NCBI GenBank assembly: GCA_002371825.1
Contig: DFHF01000039.1
Coordinates: 1 to 64,000, forward strand
DNA from: Ruminococcus flavefaciens
GTDB lineage: Bacteria; Bacillota; Clostridia; Oscillospirales; Ruminococcaceae
Direction of reading: 5' to 3'
DNA length: 64,000 nucleotides
The notes below the pieces were generated by a model. That model was not told where the DNA came from. It was given only the letters and a program-made list of their open reading frames with translations, and did not search any database. Positions 9,601-16,952 of the stretch are shown here, one piece after another. The number at the start of each line of letters is the position of its first letter. The stretch's first letter is position 1. The translations under genes and the position numbers were made by a program.

Positions 9601-9804
9601 TTTGTGGATGTAAACAGCGCTATAGTGGATCACTATAACTCTATAGGATACGATAAGGCAAAGTCCTATCATCTTGCCGGAGTTGTATCAGGCTCCACCG
9701 ATCTGACTCACTATTGTGAGGAAGGTGCAAATAAAATTGCCGGAGTTATTGCAAATGCAGTCAAGAAGGCAAATATATCCGGACTTTCAGAATATGTAAA
9801 ATAA
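6637..9804 (+). CDS. Secreted two-headed SGNH esterase with ricin-type CBM, internal dockerin and second CBM
   Basis: A 1055-residue secreted enzyme, probably deacetylating pectin (rhamnogalacturonan) or xylan. Order: signal peptide (1 to about 36); galactose-binding-like domain (about 37-180); SGNH hydrolase 1 (about 186-390) with GDST at 191-194 (Ser192), a GIND block and DDLH (Asp361, His364); ricin-type beta-trefoil with repeated QQW (about 396-545); Thr-rich linker; dockerin (about 578-650) whose two calcium loops begin GNANCDSNVSMADA and ADVDGNGSVTPADA; linker; CBM35/CBM6-like domain (about 672-820); SGNH hydrolase 2 (about 831-1055) with GDST at 837-840, AIND, and DLTH (Asp1022, His1025). 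Both catalytic heads keep the Ser/Asp/His set and resemble the rhamnogalacturonan acetylesterase family. Dockerins usually sit at a terminus; here it lies between two complete enzyme units. The substrate is inferred from family and from the GH105 cluster at the other end of the window. Confidence 0.92.
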   Translation: MKLNKIVSGVASLALSLTAFAGVGKAVPDNSMKAQAASSWRFDLGGNGAASGFTGVSASDGYNASRGYGFAQTNNVANVSAAGSGALSDAVQFKSTAGGNTFNVDLPSGLYEIKVTTGNTSRTSIVAEGMLQLMNLTGNNAVETFQIPVTDGQLNIRATEGRAGTAFSLSAIEITQLNTTGVMNPTVWICGDSTVANYYNTADSAQHGWGQFYGGYIKNTGYIVRNMAASGQYAKGFVDAGQFAPIETYGKPGDVYIIAIGINDRTYSNSTEYYNTVTDMVKRSKAKGMEVILVKQQGRRSDLNQSSKLGGRWFGGELDQIGREQSVQVVDLFNAWQDFGFSVGYNGMASYYATKADGTGDDLHQSKKGAQKLAEIMNSLVTIGNAEPYEPFVPEEGVSYMFKNVNSGLYMEVEGAKAEEGANVQQWGASAPAAHNTWTIKQATGNLYYIYSNLADGKTFLLNVEDGSRVSGGNINSAKNNGYSDQFYEFKDNYNGTVTILTRASRQACAVEVASASTNSGANIQQWEVNGNNCQKWIIEKADYTSQIVTTTTTAPEPVTTTTTTSAPVEHRIKKFPGNANCDSNVSMADAVLIMQSISNGDKYGEDGSDPTHITAQGKINADVDGNGSVTPADALFIQKVMLKLETLPEIEYEDVIPEPITTTTSADPYAGYYFAVDQTWSEGVIESANGGFTKTAGVGFSDKEGYINLDNNDTSNITFTVDVEADGNYMTHIRFANGSTADRSMMISVNGGTDMTWLQSFPGTGDWTTWAEYGIVLPLKAGKNTIKMVSHVAGQGGPNLDYITLTLTDEPFAQPYDPNEVKPGTVSDRPAIYIAGDSTAQSYSSRYAPQQGWGYYAGNYYTDNVTVVNKSIGGRSSKKFYDEGRFKEITDVLKEGDFVFIQFAINDAGSTNADRYAPTCGNVDNPSSGSYEWYITQFIKDTLAKKATPVLMSCTLSGKSYSNGKFVASYTNYTDACKKLASKYNVPFVDVNSAIVDHYNSIGYDKAKSYHLAGVVSGSTDLTHYCEEGANKIAGVIANAVKKANISGLSEYVK

Positions 9805-9811
9805 AATGAAA

Positions 9812-9850
9812 ACAGCCTCCGAACAAAAACCGGAGGCTGTAATTTTATTC
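9812..9850. terminator. Intrinsic terminator between convergent genes
   Basis: A 10-bp perfect stem (ACAGCCTCCG at 9812-9821 with CGGAGGCTGT at 9831-9840), 9-nt A-rich loop, then AATTTTATT. The left flank is also A-rich, so it can serve the minus-strand lipoprotein gene as well. Confidence 0.88.
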
Positions 9851-10624
9851 TGCAACTTTGCAGAATTGTGTTTCGAGGAATTCGCCCTCTTTAAGAGTGA
9901 TGGTGTTCTTCCCGATATCGTCGCCGTCAGCACAGTAGCCGGAGGCTCTTTCTACCGGAGCGATACAGTTGATACTTGAATAGATGTGCCATTCAGCGTA
10001 GCCGCCGTATTCACCTTCATCGGGGATGAGTTGATATTCGCCGGGCTGGATGTCTCTTCCGACTATGAACATACCTGAGCTTGTAAACGGGTCGTTTACG
10101 ATTTCCGGGTGCTTGGAGAGGTCATAGGCAGTACACCATGAAAAATGAACATATCCCTTGCCCTTCAGCTCAGCTACTCTTGAACCGTCGAAGTGGACAT
10201 ATGCGGCGGATATCTGTTTATTTTCATCAGGGTCAGCGTACACTCCCTCAACGCCGTGACCGGTCTGGTCGGCCTTGAAAAGATACAGTCCCTCAGGCAT
10301 TTCTTCGCCGAGAATATACTCACCGCTTGGGAAGATACCGTTTTCCTGGAAGATCTCTATATCAGAGTAGGTGGGAAGCTCTTTTTTATCGGTCACAGGT
10401 TCGGATCCGCTGGTGACATCCGGATCTTCTGATGGGGAGGTTTCTTCTGCGTCTGTTGTTTCTTCCATATCGGTAGTTTCTTCTTCGGAGGAGCTCTTTT
10501 CAACTACAACTTCTGAGCCTTCGCTTGAAGTGCTGCCTCCGATGTCAACTGTACAGCCTGATGCTGCGGCAGCAGAGAGGCATACTATAGTACTGATAAG
10601 CAGGGCGTTTATGCGTTTTTTCAT
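9845..10624 (-). CDS. Predicted lipoprotein with two related beta repeats
   Basis: A 259-residue surface lipoprotein of unknown function. A lipoprotein signal ends in the lipobox ASGC (Cys about residue 24). It is followed by a Ser/Glu/Thr-rich spacer (about 30-80) that would hold the domain away from the membrane. The rest contains two related blocks: FPSGEYILGEEMPEGLYLF (about 98-116) and GMFIVGRDIQPGEYQLIP (about 184-201), each pairing a glycine-proline turn with flanking strands. This hints at a duplicated beta domain. The gene lies downstream of rpmB in the same direction, but a terminator separates them and no good promoter is evident in the 36 bp between, so it may depend on partial read-through. 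Confidence 0.8.
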   Translation of the reverse strand: MKKRINALLISTIVCLSAAAASGCTVDIGGSTSSEGSEVVVEKSSSEEETTDMEETTDAEETSPSEDPDVTSGSEPVTDKKELPTYSDIEIFQENGIFPSGEYILGEEMPEGLYLFKADQTGHGVEGVYADPDENKQISAAYVHFDGSRVAELKGKGYVHFSWCTAYDLSKHPEIVNDPFTSSGMFIVGRDIQPGEYQLIPDEGEYGGYAEWHIYSSINCIAPVERASGYCADGDDIGKNTITLKEGEFLETQFCKVAE

Positions 10625-10659
10625 TAGCGATACCTTCTTTCTTGATATATCCGTATAGT

Positions 10660-10687
10660 AAAAAAGCGCTCTTGATGAGCGCTTTTT
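10660..10687 (-). terminator. Intrinsic terminator of rpmB
   Basis: Stem AAAAAGCGCT (10661-10670) with AGCGCTTTTT (10678-10687), extended by one C-G pair around a 5-nt loop. Read on the minus strand it ends in a U tract. Confidence 0.85.
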
Positions 10688-10702
10688 GAGATTCTAATGC
10701 AA

Positions 10703-10891
10703 TTAGTTAGCTCTCTCAACCTTACCTGAACGCAGGCATCTTGAGCAAGCGTAGATATGACAAGGAGTACCCTTGACGATAGCCTTAACACGCTTTACAT
10801 TAGGCTTCCATGTTCTGTTTGTGCGTCTGTGTGAGTGAGAAACTTTGATACCAAAAGTAACACCCTTTCCGCAGATATCACATTTTGCCAT
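10703..10891 (-). CDS. rpmB: 50S ribosomal protein L28, zinc-ribbon form
   Basis: L28 is a small component of the large ribosomal subunit. The 62-residue product starts MAKCDICGKGVTFG and contains SHSHRRTNRTWKPN and the C-terminal SRCLRSGKVER, all diagnostic. Two CxxC pairs (Cys4/Cys7 and Cys49/Cys52) mark the zinc-binding version. The start at 10891 is chosen over an upstream in-frame codon because AAGGAGGTG lies 9 bp before this ATG and because L28 begins here in all relatives. It is transcribed alone and ends at a strong terminator. Confidence 0.97.
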   Translation of the reverse strand: MAKCDICGKGVTFGIKVSHSHRRTNRTWKPNVKRVKAIVKGTPCHIYACSRCLRSGKVERAN

Positions 10892-10954
10892 CAGGCTGCA
10901 CCTCCTTATTAAGCTTATAAAAATACAACATGAATAGTATATCATACAATTCAA

Positions 10955-11115
10955 AAAAAAGCAAGTGTTTTTTGAAAAAAACTCAAAAAAATTTTTTGAG
11001 CTGCATTTTTTTGCTCATGAAAGGGAAAAATTTCACATATTACTTGAAAAATATGAAAGAATGTAGTATAATGATATGTGAATAACTTTAAGGCAATGCG
11101 TGGGAAAGGAATAAT
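10955..11115. other. Divergent intergenic region with an A/T palindrome
   Basis: Between divergent rpmB and the M50 protease gene. It holds the palindrome CTCAAAAAAATTTTTTGAG at 10982-11000, which could form a hairpin or a bent A-tract, and the promoter of the plus-strand operon at 11044-11072. No gene seen. Confidence 0.5.
11044..11072 (+). promoter_or_regulatory. Sigma-A promoter of the scpAB operon
   Basis: TTGAAA (11044-11049), 17-bp spacer, TATAAT (11067-11072). It lies about 45 bp before the first gene of the ten-gene plus-strand run. Confidence 0.8.
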
Positions 11116-11808
11116 ATGGATTACAGACAGACTATATTAATACTCTCAGAACTGGTTACACTGCTTCTTGTACTGCCGGTGCATGAATGTGCTCATGCTC
11201 TTGTGGCAAAGTGGTACGGTGATGATACTGCTGAAAGAATGGGAAGACTCACTCTCAACCCTATAGCACACCTTGATCCTCTTGGTGCACTTCTTATGGT
11301 GACAACCGGCTTCGGCTGGGCAAAGCCTGTACCGGTAAATCCTCTGAGATTCAAGAAACAGAGACAGGGTATCGCTGTGGTATCTCTTGCAGGACCGGTA
11401 TCAAATATTCTTGCAGCATTTGTTGCAGCATTTGCATATGCTGTTATAATGCACTCTAAAGCCGGCTGGGAGGCTTATCATAACTACTCCTATCACGGGG
11501 AGACCTCTCCTATGTTTACTACGCTCCTTCTTCTCATATATCTGGTGCAGGTGAATGTGGGACTTGCTATATTCAATATGATACCTATACCGCCACTTGA
11601 CGGCTCAAAGGTACTCAGCTACTTCACATCGTCAGAGTTCGACCGCTGGGCTTACAGACATCAGCGTGAGATACAGATAGGATTCCTTGTGTTTATTCTT
11701 GCAATGAATGTTATCCCATCCAAATACAATCCGCTCTATTATATAAGGACTGCGGTCTCCGATCTCATATGGGCATCGGTATCGTGGATACCTGAATATA
11801 AGAACTGA
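11116..11808 (+). CDS. M50-family site-2 protease (YwhC-like membrane metalloprotease)
   Basis: A 230-residue integral membrane zinc protease. The catalytic HECAH (residues 23-27) sits in the first membrane helix. The second family signature, IPIPPLDGSKVL, lies near residue 155 and supplies the third zinc ligand. Several hydrophobic segments and the block GRLTLNPIAHLDPLG agree with the short YwhC/Rip-type branch rather than RseP, since no PDZ domain is present. First gene of a long operon, 7 bp before scpA, an order common in Clostridia. Its substrate is unknown; some relatives cleave membrane-bound regulators during sporulation. Confidence 0.92.
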   Translation: MDYRQTILILSELVTLLLVLPVHECAHALVAKWYGDDTAERMGRLTLNPIAHLDPLGALLMVTTGFGWAKPVPVNPLRFKKQRQGIAVVSLAGPVSNILAAFVAAFAYAVIMHSKAGWEAYHNYSYHGETSPMFTTLLLLIYLVQVNVGLAIFNMIPIPPLDGSKVLSYFTSSEFDRWAYRHQREIQIGFLVFILAMNVIPSKYNPLYYIRTAVSDLIWASVSWIPEYKN

Positions 11809-11815
11809 TCCGATC

Positions 11816-12571
11816 ATGGAGACTATTTCTTTTAAGCTGGAGGTTTTTGAGGGACCGCTGGATCTTCTGCTAAGCCTCATTTCAAAGCATAAGCTGAATA
11901 TCTGCGATATAGAGATCTCAAAGCTGCTGGAGCAGTACCTGCTGTACATCGATCAGGCTCACGAACAGAACCTGGAGCTTGCAGGTGAGTTCCTTGAAAT
12001 GGCAGCGAGACTCATATATATAAAGACAGCATCTCTCCTCCCTCAGCCGGAGGAGGCTGAACAGCTCAAAAAGGAGCTGGAGGGTGCCCTTATCGAGTAC
12101 TCCCTTTGTAAAATAGCTGCTGCTAAGCTTGCATCTGCTTTCTGCGGCGGAGATATTTTCGTCCGGAAGCCTATGAAAATAAAGGCTGATATGACCTACT
12201 GCCTCGTTCATGAGCCGGACAGGCTGGCACTGGCTTACAGTGCCATATCTCAGAAGACCATAAAAAACGAGGTCTCAAAGCTAAGAGTTGAAAATAAGAT
12301 AAACTCCGTTGTAAAGCGAAGGATAGTATCGGTAATGACAAAGGTGGTACATATCCTGAGGGAGCTTTATGATTCCGGAGAGGTCTATATGGACAAGCTC
12401 TATGAGGGAGTCACGGACCGCTCTGCAAGAGTGGCTACTTTCCTCGCCGTACTCGAATTAACAAGACATGGACGCATCACTATCAGCGAGGATAATATGA
12501 TGATCTTCTTCAAGGGAAGAAAGAACGGAGTGAAGAAAACTTGGAGATCAAAGAAAAGCTCGGAGCAATAG
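11816..12571 (+). CDS. scpA: Segregation and condensation protein A
   Basis: ScpA is the kleisin that bridges the SMC dimer and, with ScpB, forms the condensin that organises and segregates the chromosome. The 251-residue protein begins with the kleisin N-terminal signature FEGPLDLLLSLISKHKLNICDI and the helix LEMAARLIYIKTASLL. A winged-helix C-terminal part (about 185-240) would contact the SMC head. It lies 7 bp after the M50 gene, and its 3' end overlaps scpB by 31 bp. Length and motifs match the family. Confidence 0.95.
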   Translation: METISFKLEVFEGPLDLLLSLISKHKLNICDIEISKLLEQYLLYIDQAHEQNLELAGEFLEMAARLIYIKTASLLPQPEEAEQLKKELEGALIEYSLCKIAAAKLASAFCGGDIFVRKPMKIKADMTYCLVHEPDRLALAYSAISQKTIKNEVSKLRVENKINSVVKRRIVSVMTKVVHILRELYDSGEVYMDKLYEGVTDRSARVATFLAVLELTRHGRITISEDNMMIFFKGRKNGVKKTWRSKKSSEQ

Positions 12572-13113
12572 AGGCAATACTCTTTGCCAGCGGTGAGCCG
12601 ATCGAGATATACCGCCTTTCGGAGGCAAGCGGTGTTGATGCCGGTACATTGCCTGCAATGATAAGGCTGCTCAATGAGCGGTATGATGATTACGGTAGCG
12701 GCATCTGCATCAAAAAGCTGGACAGCAGCTATCAGATGTGTACCCGTGATGCCTTTGCTCCGCAGATCAGAACTGCTCTTGAGACAAAAAGATCAGCTCC
12801 GCTCTCAAATGCAGCTATGGAGGCACTTACGATCATTGCCTATAATCAGCCGGTCTCAAAGGGCTTTGTTGAAAATGTAAGAGGAATAGACAGTTCCTCT
12901 GTTATTAATAATCTTGTGGAAAAAGGACTTGTTGAGGAGGCAGGAAGACTTGATGTCCCCGGCAAGCCTATAGTCTACAGAACTACAGCAGTGTTCCTGA
13001 GAAGCTTCGGACTGACGTCCGTTGCAGATCTTCCGCCTCTGCCGGATCAGCCTTCACTTACTGAGGATGTTGCAGAGGATGACGGGGATATTTCCGAAGA
13101 AACCGATACTTGA
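12541..13113 (+). CDS. scpB: Segregation and condensation protein B
   Basis: ScpB is the winged-helix partner of ScpA in the Smc-ScpAB condensin. The 190-residue protein has LGAIEAILFASGEPI at its start and LSNAAMEALTIIAYNQPVSK plus VEKGLVEEAGR in its second winged helix, all typical. It opens with TTG inside the scpA coding sequence, giving a 31-bp overlap; no later start keeps the first winged helix whole. A weak CGGAG precedes it, so coupling to scpA translation is likely. The acidic tail (about 170-190) is variable in the family. Confidence 0.94.
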   Translation: MEIKEKLGAIEAILFASGEPIEIYRLSEASGVDAGTLPAMIRLLNERYDDYGSGICIKKLDSSYQMCTRDAFAPQIRTALETKRSAPLSNAAMEALTIIAYNQPVSKGFVENVRGIDSSSVINNLVEKGLVEEAGRLDVPGKPIVYRTTAVFLRSFGLTSVADLPPLPDQPSLTEDVAEDDGDISEETDT

Positions 13114-13131
13114 TGAAAGGAGCAGCAGGAC

Positions 13132-14106
13132 TTGATCGTACTAAAAATCCTACTCTGGATTCTTCTGGCACTTATCGGACTAATTATCGTTGTCTGCGTA
13201 CTGCCGGTAGGCGGAGATTTCAGCTATATCGACGGCAAGCTGAGCTATAAAGTCAGGCTCTGGCTGCTGAACGTTATGGACTCTGAGGGCGGTGGACTTC
13301 TTGGCTGGCTGAAAAAAATAAAAGCCAATAAAAAGCCAAAAAAGCCAAAGCCTGTTAAGGATAAGAAGAAAAAGAAGAAAAAAGAGCCCGAACCGGTTAC
13401 TGCCGGGGAAACGCTCGCTGATGAGTATACACCGCCCGATGTTCAGCCGGCGGCAGATGAGATAACTGAGGCGGAAAGCGTTTCTGCCGATGAACTCTCC
13501 CCTGAGGATGCGGCTGCACTGGAGGATATCTCGGCGGACGAAGGTCTGCTGACATCTGAAATCGGCAGCGATAAAAAGAAAAAAGAAAAGAAGAAAAAGA
13601 AGTCCCGGAAGAAAAAAGAGCCGGAAGAGACCTACTATGAGTTCGATGACAGCGAGGATGAAGAAGATGATGATGATGAGCCGAAAAAGTCTCTTGGTGA
13701 CAAAATAGGCTTCCTTATCGATATCTGGCACAGCGCTAAGCGCCCGCTGCGGACTATCTTCAAGGGCTTCAAGTTCAGCGATATCTATATCGATTTCCTG
13801 CTTGCCGACGAGGATGCATATAAATGTGCAATAAAGTACGGAAGATTCAGCGGGATTATATTCAACGGGATCAGGCTTTTCAGCGATCTGTTTACCGTAA
13901 GACTGAAAACTGTGGATGTGCGCCCGGGGTTCGGTACAAATCAGGGTAAATGGGATGCGGCCGGAAGAGTAAGATTCCGCCTGGGAACAGCGGTTATTGC
14001 AGGAGTATGGTTCCTGATAACATTTATATTCAGAGTATTTATACCAAGAAAACTTAAAGCAAGAAAAGCAAGAAAATTAAAAAAAGCTGCGGCTGCGCAG
14101 AAATAA
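13132..14106 (+). CDS. DUF2953 membrane protein with long charged insert
   Basis: A 324-residue protein resembling DUF2953 (YtfI of Bacillus), usually found beside gerW/ytfJ as it is here. One membrane helix at residues 3-25 is followed by a short beta-like domain. An unusual insert (about 60-185) is built of Lys-rich runs alternating with Asp/Glu-rich stretches, and the conserved C-terminal part follows (about 200-310, with DIYIDFLLADEDAYKCAIKYG). The start is TTG, 10 bp after GAAAGGAG. Function unknown; the gene partnership suggests a sporulation or envelope role. The charged insert is longer than I expect for the family. Confidence 0.8.
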   Translation: MIVLKILLWILLALIGLIIVVCVLPVGGDFSYIDGKLSYKVRLWLLNVMDSEGGGLLGWLKKIKANKKPKKPKPVKDKKKKKKKEPEPVTAGETLADEYTPPDVQPAADEITEAESVSADELSPEDAAALEDISADEGLLTSEIGSDKKKKEKKKKKSRKKKEPEETYYEFDDSEDEEDDDDEPKKSLGDKIGFLIDIWHSAKRPLRTIFKGFKFSDIYIDFLLADEDAYKCAIKYGRFSGIIFNGIRLFSDLFTVRLKTVDVRPGFGTNQGKWDAAGRVRFRLGTAVIAGVWFLITFIFRVFIPRKLKARKARKLKKAAAAQK

Positions 14107-14126
14107 CACAGAAGTGAGGTAATAGT

Positions 14127-14582
14127 ATGAACACAAATAAGGCACAGATCAACGAGCTTTTAGGCATCTCAATGGAAAAAGTTAAGGAAATGGCTGATGT
14201 TAATGCAATAATCGGTCAGCCCATAAAGCTTGAGGACGGTACCACGATCATCCCCATTTCAAAGGTATCTTACGGATTCGCTTCAGGTGGTTCTGATCTG
14301 CCTTCAAAGTACGATAAGGACCTCTTCGGAGGCGGTGCAGGCGCAGGTGTGTCCATAAAGCCGGAGGGATTCCTCGTTGTATCTCCTGATGGTTCCGCAA
14401 AAATGGTACCTATGGAGGCTTCAAGCGATCCTATCAGCACTGCTATCGAGAAGGTGCCCGGAATCATCGACAAGGTATCCGGATTTGTCGGAAAGAAAAA
14501 GAAGAATAATGATGCTGAGGACGCTGCACTTGCTGCCGCTGATGCAGCTATGGAAGAGCTCTCCAAGAAGAAAAAGAAGTAA
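14127..14582 (+). CDS. gerW: GerW-family protein (YtfJ), sporulation-associated
   Basis: YtfJ/GerW proteins are made in the forespore in Bacillus and affect spore germination. This 151-residue protein shows the family core: an N-terminal helix, then VNAIIGQPIKLEDGTTIIP, SKVSYGFASGG, and the glycine-rich GGGAGAGVSIKPEGFLVV. The C-terminus is a Lys/Ala tail. A good AGTGAGGT site precedes the ATG, 20 bp after the DUF2953 gene. It is one of several sporulation-type genes here although many Ruminococcus species are described as non-sporing. Members also occur in non-sporulating bacteria, so function in spores is inference. Confidence 0.9.
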   Translation: MNTNKAQINELLGISMEKVKEMADVNAIIGQPIKLEDGTTIIPISKVSYGFASGGSDLPSKYDKDLFGGGAGAGVSIKPEGFLVVSPDGSAKMVPMEASSDPISTAIEKVPGIIDKVSGFVGKKKKNNDAEDAALAAADAAMEELSKKKKK

Positions 14583-14641
14583 TATCCGGCCAGAATATTT
14601 CCTGTCCGTAATTCATATCCTTTACAAACGGAGGTATGAGT

Positions 14642-15790
14642 ATGAACAGGATATGCGGGATATTTGCGGCAGTTCTCATATTATTGGGAACGGCACGATT
14701 CAAAATTCAGAGTGTTTCAGCAGAGCAGCCTCAGGTCTCAGCCCGGGCTGCTGTGCTAATTTCAGCGGATACAGGTGAGATAGTCTGGGCACATGATCCG
14801 GAAAAGAAGCTGCCGATGGCCAGCACCACCAAGATAATGACAGCTCTGCTGTGTATTGAGAGCGGCGGACTTGATGAACAGTTCGTTGTGGACAGTAAGG
14901 CCATAAAAGTCGAAGGCTCCTCAATGGGTCTCCGGGAGGGCGACATCGTTACAAAGTATGCATTGTGCTGCGGGATGCTTCTTCCGTCAGGAAATGATGC
15001 AGCAAATGCAGCTGCGGTGAGAATAGCCGGAAGCATTGATAAATTTGCAGAGCTGATGAATGACAGAGCACGGAAAATGGGTCTTTCAAAGACCTTTTTC
15101 GTTACACCTTCCGGACTGGAGGGTGAGGGACACGGTTCATCGGCATACGATATGGCTATCCTTGCAAGAGAGGCTCTCAGGAACGATATCTTCCGGGATA
15201 TATGCTCAAAAAGCAGTATAAAACTGGAGTTCGGTGATCCGCCTTATCCGAGATGGCTTAAGAATACAAATAAGCTGCTTGGAATGTACGAAGGGACCTA
15301 CGGTGTTAAGACGGGGTTTACCGATGAGGCCGGAAGGTGTCTTGTATCAGCCTGCGAGAGGAATGGAAGATCTCTCATATGCGTTACTCTCAACGACAGA
15401 AATGACTGGAACGACCATATGGCGCTCTATGATCTCGGATTCAGCTCGGTGAAAACAGTGTCTCCGGAGCTGCCTGAGGTCTTGGATATACCGCTGGCAG
15501 GAGGAGAAAAGGATAGTATCCCTTCAGTTCCTTCAGAGACGAAATGTCAGATCACTTCCCTTGCAGATAAGGATGAGTTCATGATCGAGACAGTCTCTTC
15601 ACCATTTGTGTATGCTCCTGTGAAAAAAGGAGAACAGACCGGCAGCCTCAGAGTCAGCTTCAGGGGAAGAGCAGTATGTGAGATACCGCTTATAGCTGCC
15701 GAGGATGCTGAAATAGTAAGAAAAGCTCCGGAAAAAAAGCGGAGCCTGTCAGATAAATTCCTCTCAGTGCTCAGGAGGATCATCCCCTGA
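14642..15790 (+). CDS. D-alanyl-D-alanine carboxypeptidase (DacB/DacF-type, S11)
   Basis: A secreted or membrane-attached penicillin-binding protein of 382 residues that trims the terminal D-Ala of peptidoglycan stems. Signal peptide about 1-28. The three serine-transferase motifs are present: SxxK as STTK, SxN as SGN (LPSGNDAA) and KTG in YGVKTGFTDEAG. A C-terminal beta domain (about 285-380) matches the PBP5 C-terminal family and ends in basic residues. The start is set at 14642, not 14636, because GGAGG (14630-14634) then lies 7 bp away instead of 1. Order gerW then dacF-type gene is conserved in spore formers, where DacF acts on cortex. Confidence 0.93.
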   Translation: MNRICGIFAAVLILLGTARFKIQSVSAEQPQVSARAAVLISADTGEIVWAHDPEKKLPMASTTKIMTALLCIESGGLDEQFVVDSKAIKVEGSSMGLREGDIVTKYALCCGMLLPSGNDAANAAAVRIAGSIDKFAELMNDRARKMGLSKTFFVTPSGLEGEGHGSSAYDMAILAREALRNDIFRDICSKSSIKLEFGDPPYPRWLKNTNKLLGMYEGTYGVKTGFTDEAGRCLVSACERNGRSLICVTLNDRNDWNDHMALYDLGFSSVKTVSPELPEVLDIPLAGGEKDSIPSVPSETKCQITSLADKDEFMIETVSSPFVYAPVKKGEQTGSLRVSFRGRAVCEIPLIAAEDAEIVRKAPEKKRSLSDKFLSVLRRIIP

Positions 15791-15805
15791 GAGAAAGGAG
15801 AAAAT

Positions 15806-16537
15806 GTGGAAAAGATAAGAATACAGAAAATGATAGCCGACAGCGGAGTCTGCTCCAGAAGAGCGGCTGAACAGCTTATATCACAGGGAAGAGTCAAGCT
15901 CAACGGACATCCTGTGAAGCTGGGCGATAAGTGCGGATTCAAGGATCTCATTACTATAGACGGGGAGAGGATATTCCTGCCCCGCAAGAGAGAATTCGTT
16001 TATATCATGCTCAATAAGCCAAGAGGATATGTTACTACCGTATCAGATGAACTGGACAGACGTTGTGTAATGGACCTTCTTGAGGATGTGGAGGCGAGAG
16101 TTTATCCCGTAGGAAGACTTGACAGGAATTCCGAAGGACTGCTCCTTTTCACAAATGACGGCGATTTTGCCAACAGCATAATGCACCCCAGCCGCCATGT
16201 CTCAAAGACATATAGAGTCACAGTTCGTCCGGATATTTCAGATGAACAGCTTGTGAAGCTCTCTGAGGGAGTGGAGATAGACGGCAGAAAAACTCTTCCT
16301 GCCACTGTTGTGGTCAAGGAAAAAGAAGCCGGAAGAGTTGTCCTGCTCATAACCATAAAAGAGGGCAGAAATCGTCAGATAAGAAAGATGTGCGAGGCTG
16401 TAGGCCTTGAAGTTGCACGTCTGAGACGTATAAGCATCGGACCTCTCAAGCTCGGAATGCTTCGTCCCGGAAAATGGAGAGAGCTTACCGCTGAGGAGCT
16501 GAGAGCCCTCAGAACTGCTATCGGCAAGGAGAACTGA
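15806..16537 (+). CDS. Ribosomal RNA pseudouridine synthase (RsuA/RluB family)
   Basis: A 243-residue enzyme that converts specific uridines of rRNA to pseudouridine. An N-terminal S4 RNA-binding domain (about 2-60, IQKMIADSGVCSRRAAEQL) precedes the catalytic domain. The catalytic motif is VGRLDRNSEGLLLFTNDG near residue 105, and KEGRNRQIRKM marks the second family motif. It starts with GTG, 5 bp after AAAGGAG; an overlapping ATG two bases earlier is out of frame. RluB (23S rRNA position 2605) is the usual assignment for the gene in this clostridial cluster, but RsuA cannot be excluded. Confidence 0.93.
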   Translation: MEKIRIQKMIADSGVCSRRAAEQLISQGRVKLNGHPVKLGDKCGFKDLITIDGERIFLPRKREFVYIMLNKPRGYVTTVSDELDRRCVMDLLEDVEARVYPVGRLDRNSEGLLLFTNDGDFANSIMHPSRHVSKTYRVTVRPDISDEQLVKLSEGVEIDGRKTLPATVVVKEKEAGRVVLLITIKEGRNRQIRKMCEAVGLEVARLRRISIGPLKLGMLRPGKWRELTAEELRALRTAIGKEN

Positions 16538-16538
16538 T

Positions 16539-16928
16539 ATGCTTGAGATACAGGAGAAATTCGGTACAGAGGGATATGAGGAGCTTGCAGCCAGGCATAG
16601 TGATGTAGTCATGCTCCATATCACAGAGGCTCTTGACAGGGGAGAGGCTATCGGATTTATCGCCTACTCCTATGAGGGAGATCATACAGTTATCTATGAT
16701 ATGGATGACGGCGGAGACCTTATGCTCTGCGACGGGCTTGTCCGCTCAGTTCTTTTCAAGAGCTGCCTTAAAGGGATAGGCACTGCGGTATTTGATATTG
16801 AGGACAGCAGCAAGCTCGAAACTCTGAGAAAGCTCAGATTCATCTCGGCTGACAGCAACAGGGCTGAAAATATCGACAGCTTCATGAACGGCTGCGAAAA
16901 CTGCAAAAGCAAACAAAAGCAAGAATAA
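16539..16928 (+). CDS. Small uncharacterised protein, possibly GNAT-like
   Basis: A 129-residue cytosolic protein that I do not recognise with certainty. It starts one base after the pseudouridine synthase stop. The pattern GEAIGFIAYSYEGDHTVIYDMDD followed by a helix (LVRSVLFKSCLKGIGTAVFDI) and a late ETLRKLRFI recalls an acetyltransferase-like fold, yet the usual Q/RxxGxG/A loop is absent. The C-terminus has two cysteines (CENC) and a Lys/Gln tail. Position inside a tight operon argues that it is a real gene. No function is proposed. Confidence 0.72.
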   Translation: MLEIQEKFGTEGYEELAARHSDVVMLHITEALDRGEAIGFIAYSYEGDHTVIYDMDDGGDLMLCDGLVRSVLFKSCLKGIGTAVFDIEDSSKLETLRKLRFISADSNRAENIDSFMNGCENCKSKQKQE

Positions 16929-16952
16929 TGATTATGAAAGGAGCGATCTGTA

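Noticed and set aside
16929..16952. SAM riboswitch before metA
   Set aside because: Only 24 bp separate the genes, too short for any SAM-sensing fold.
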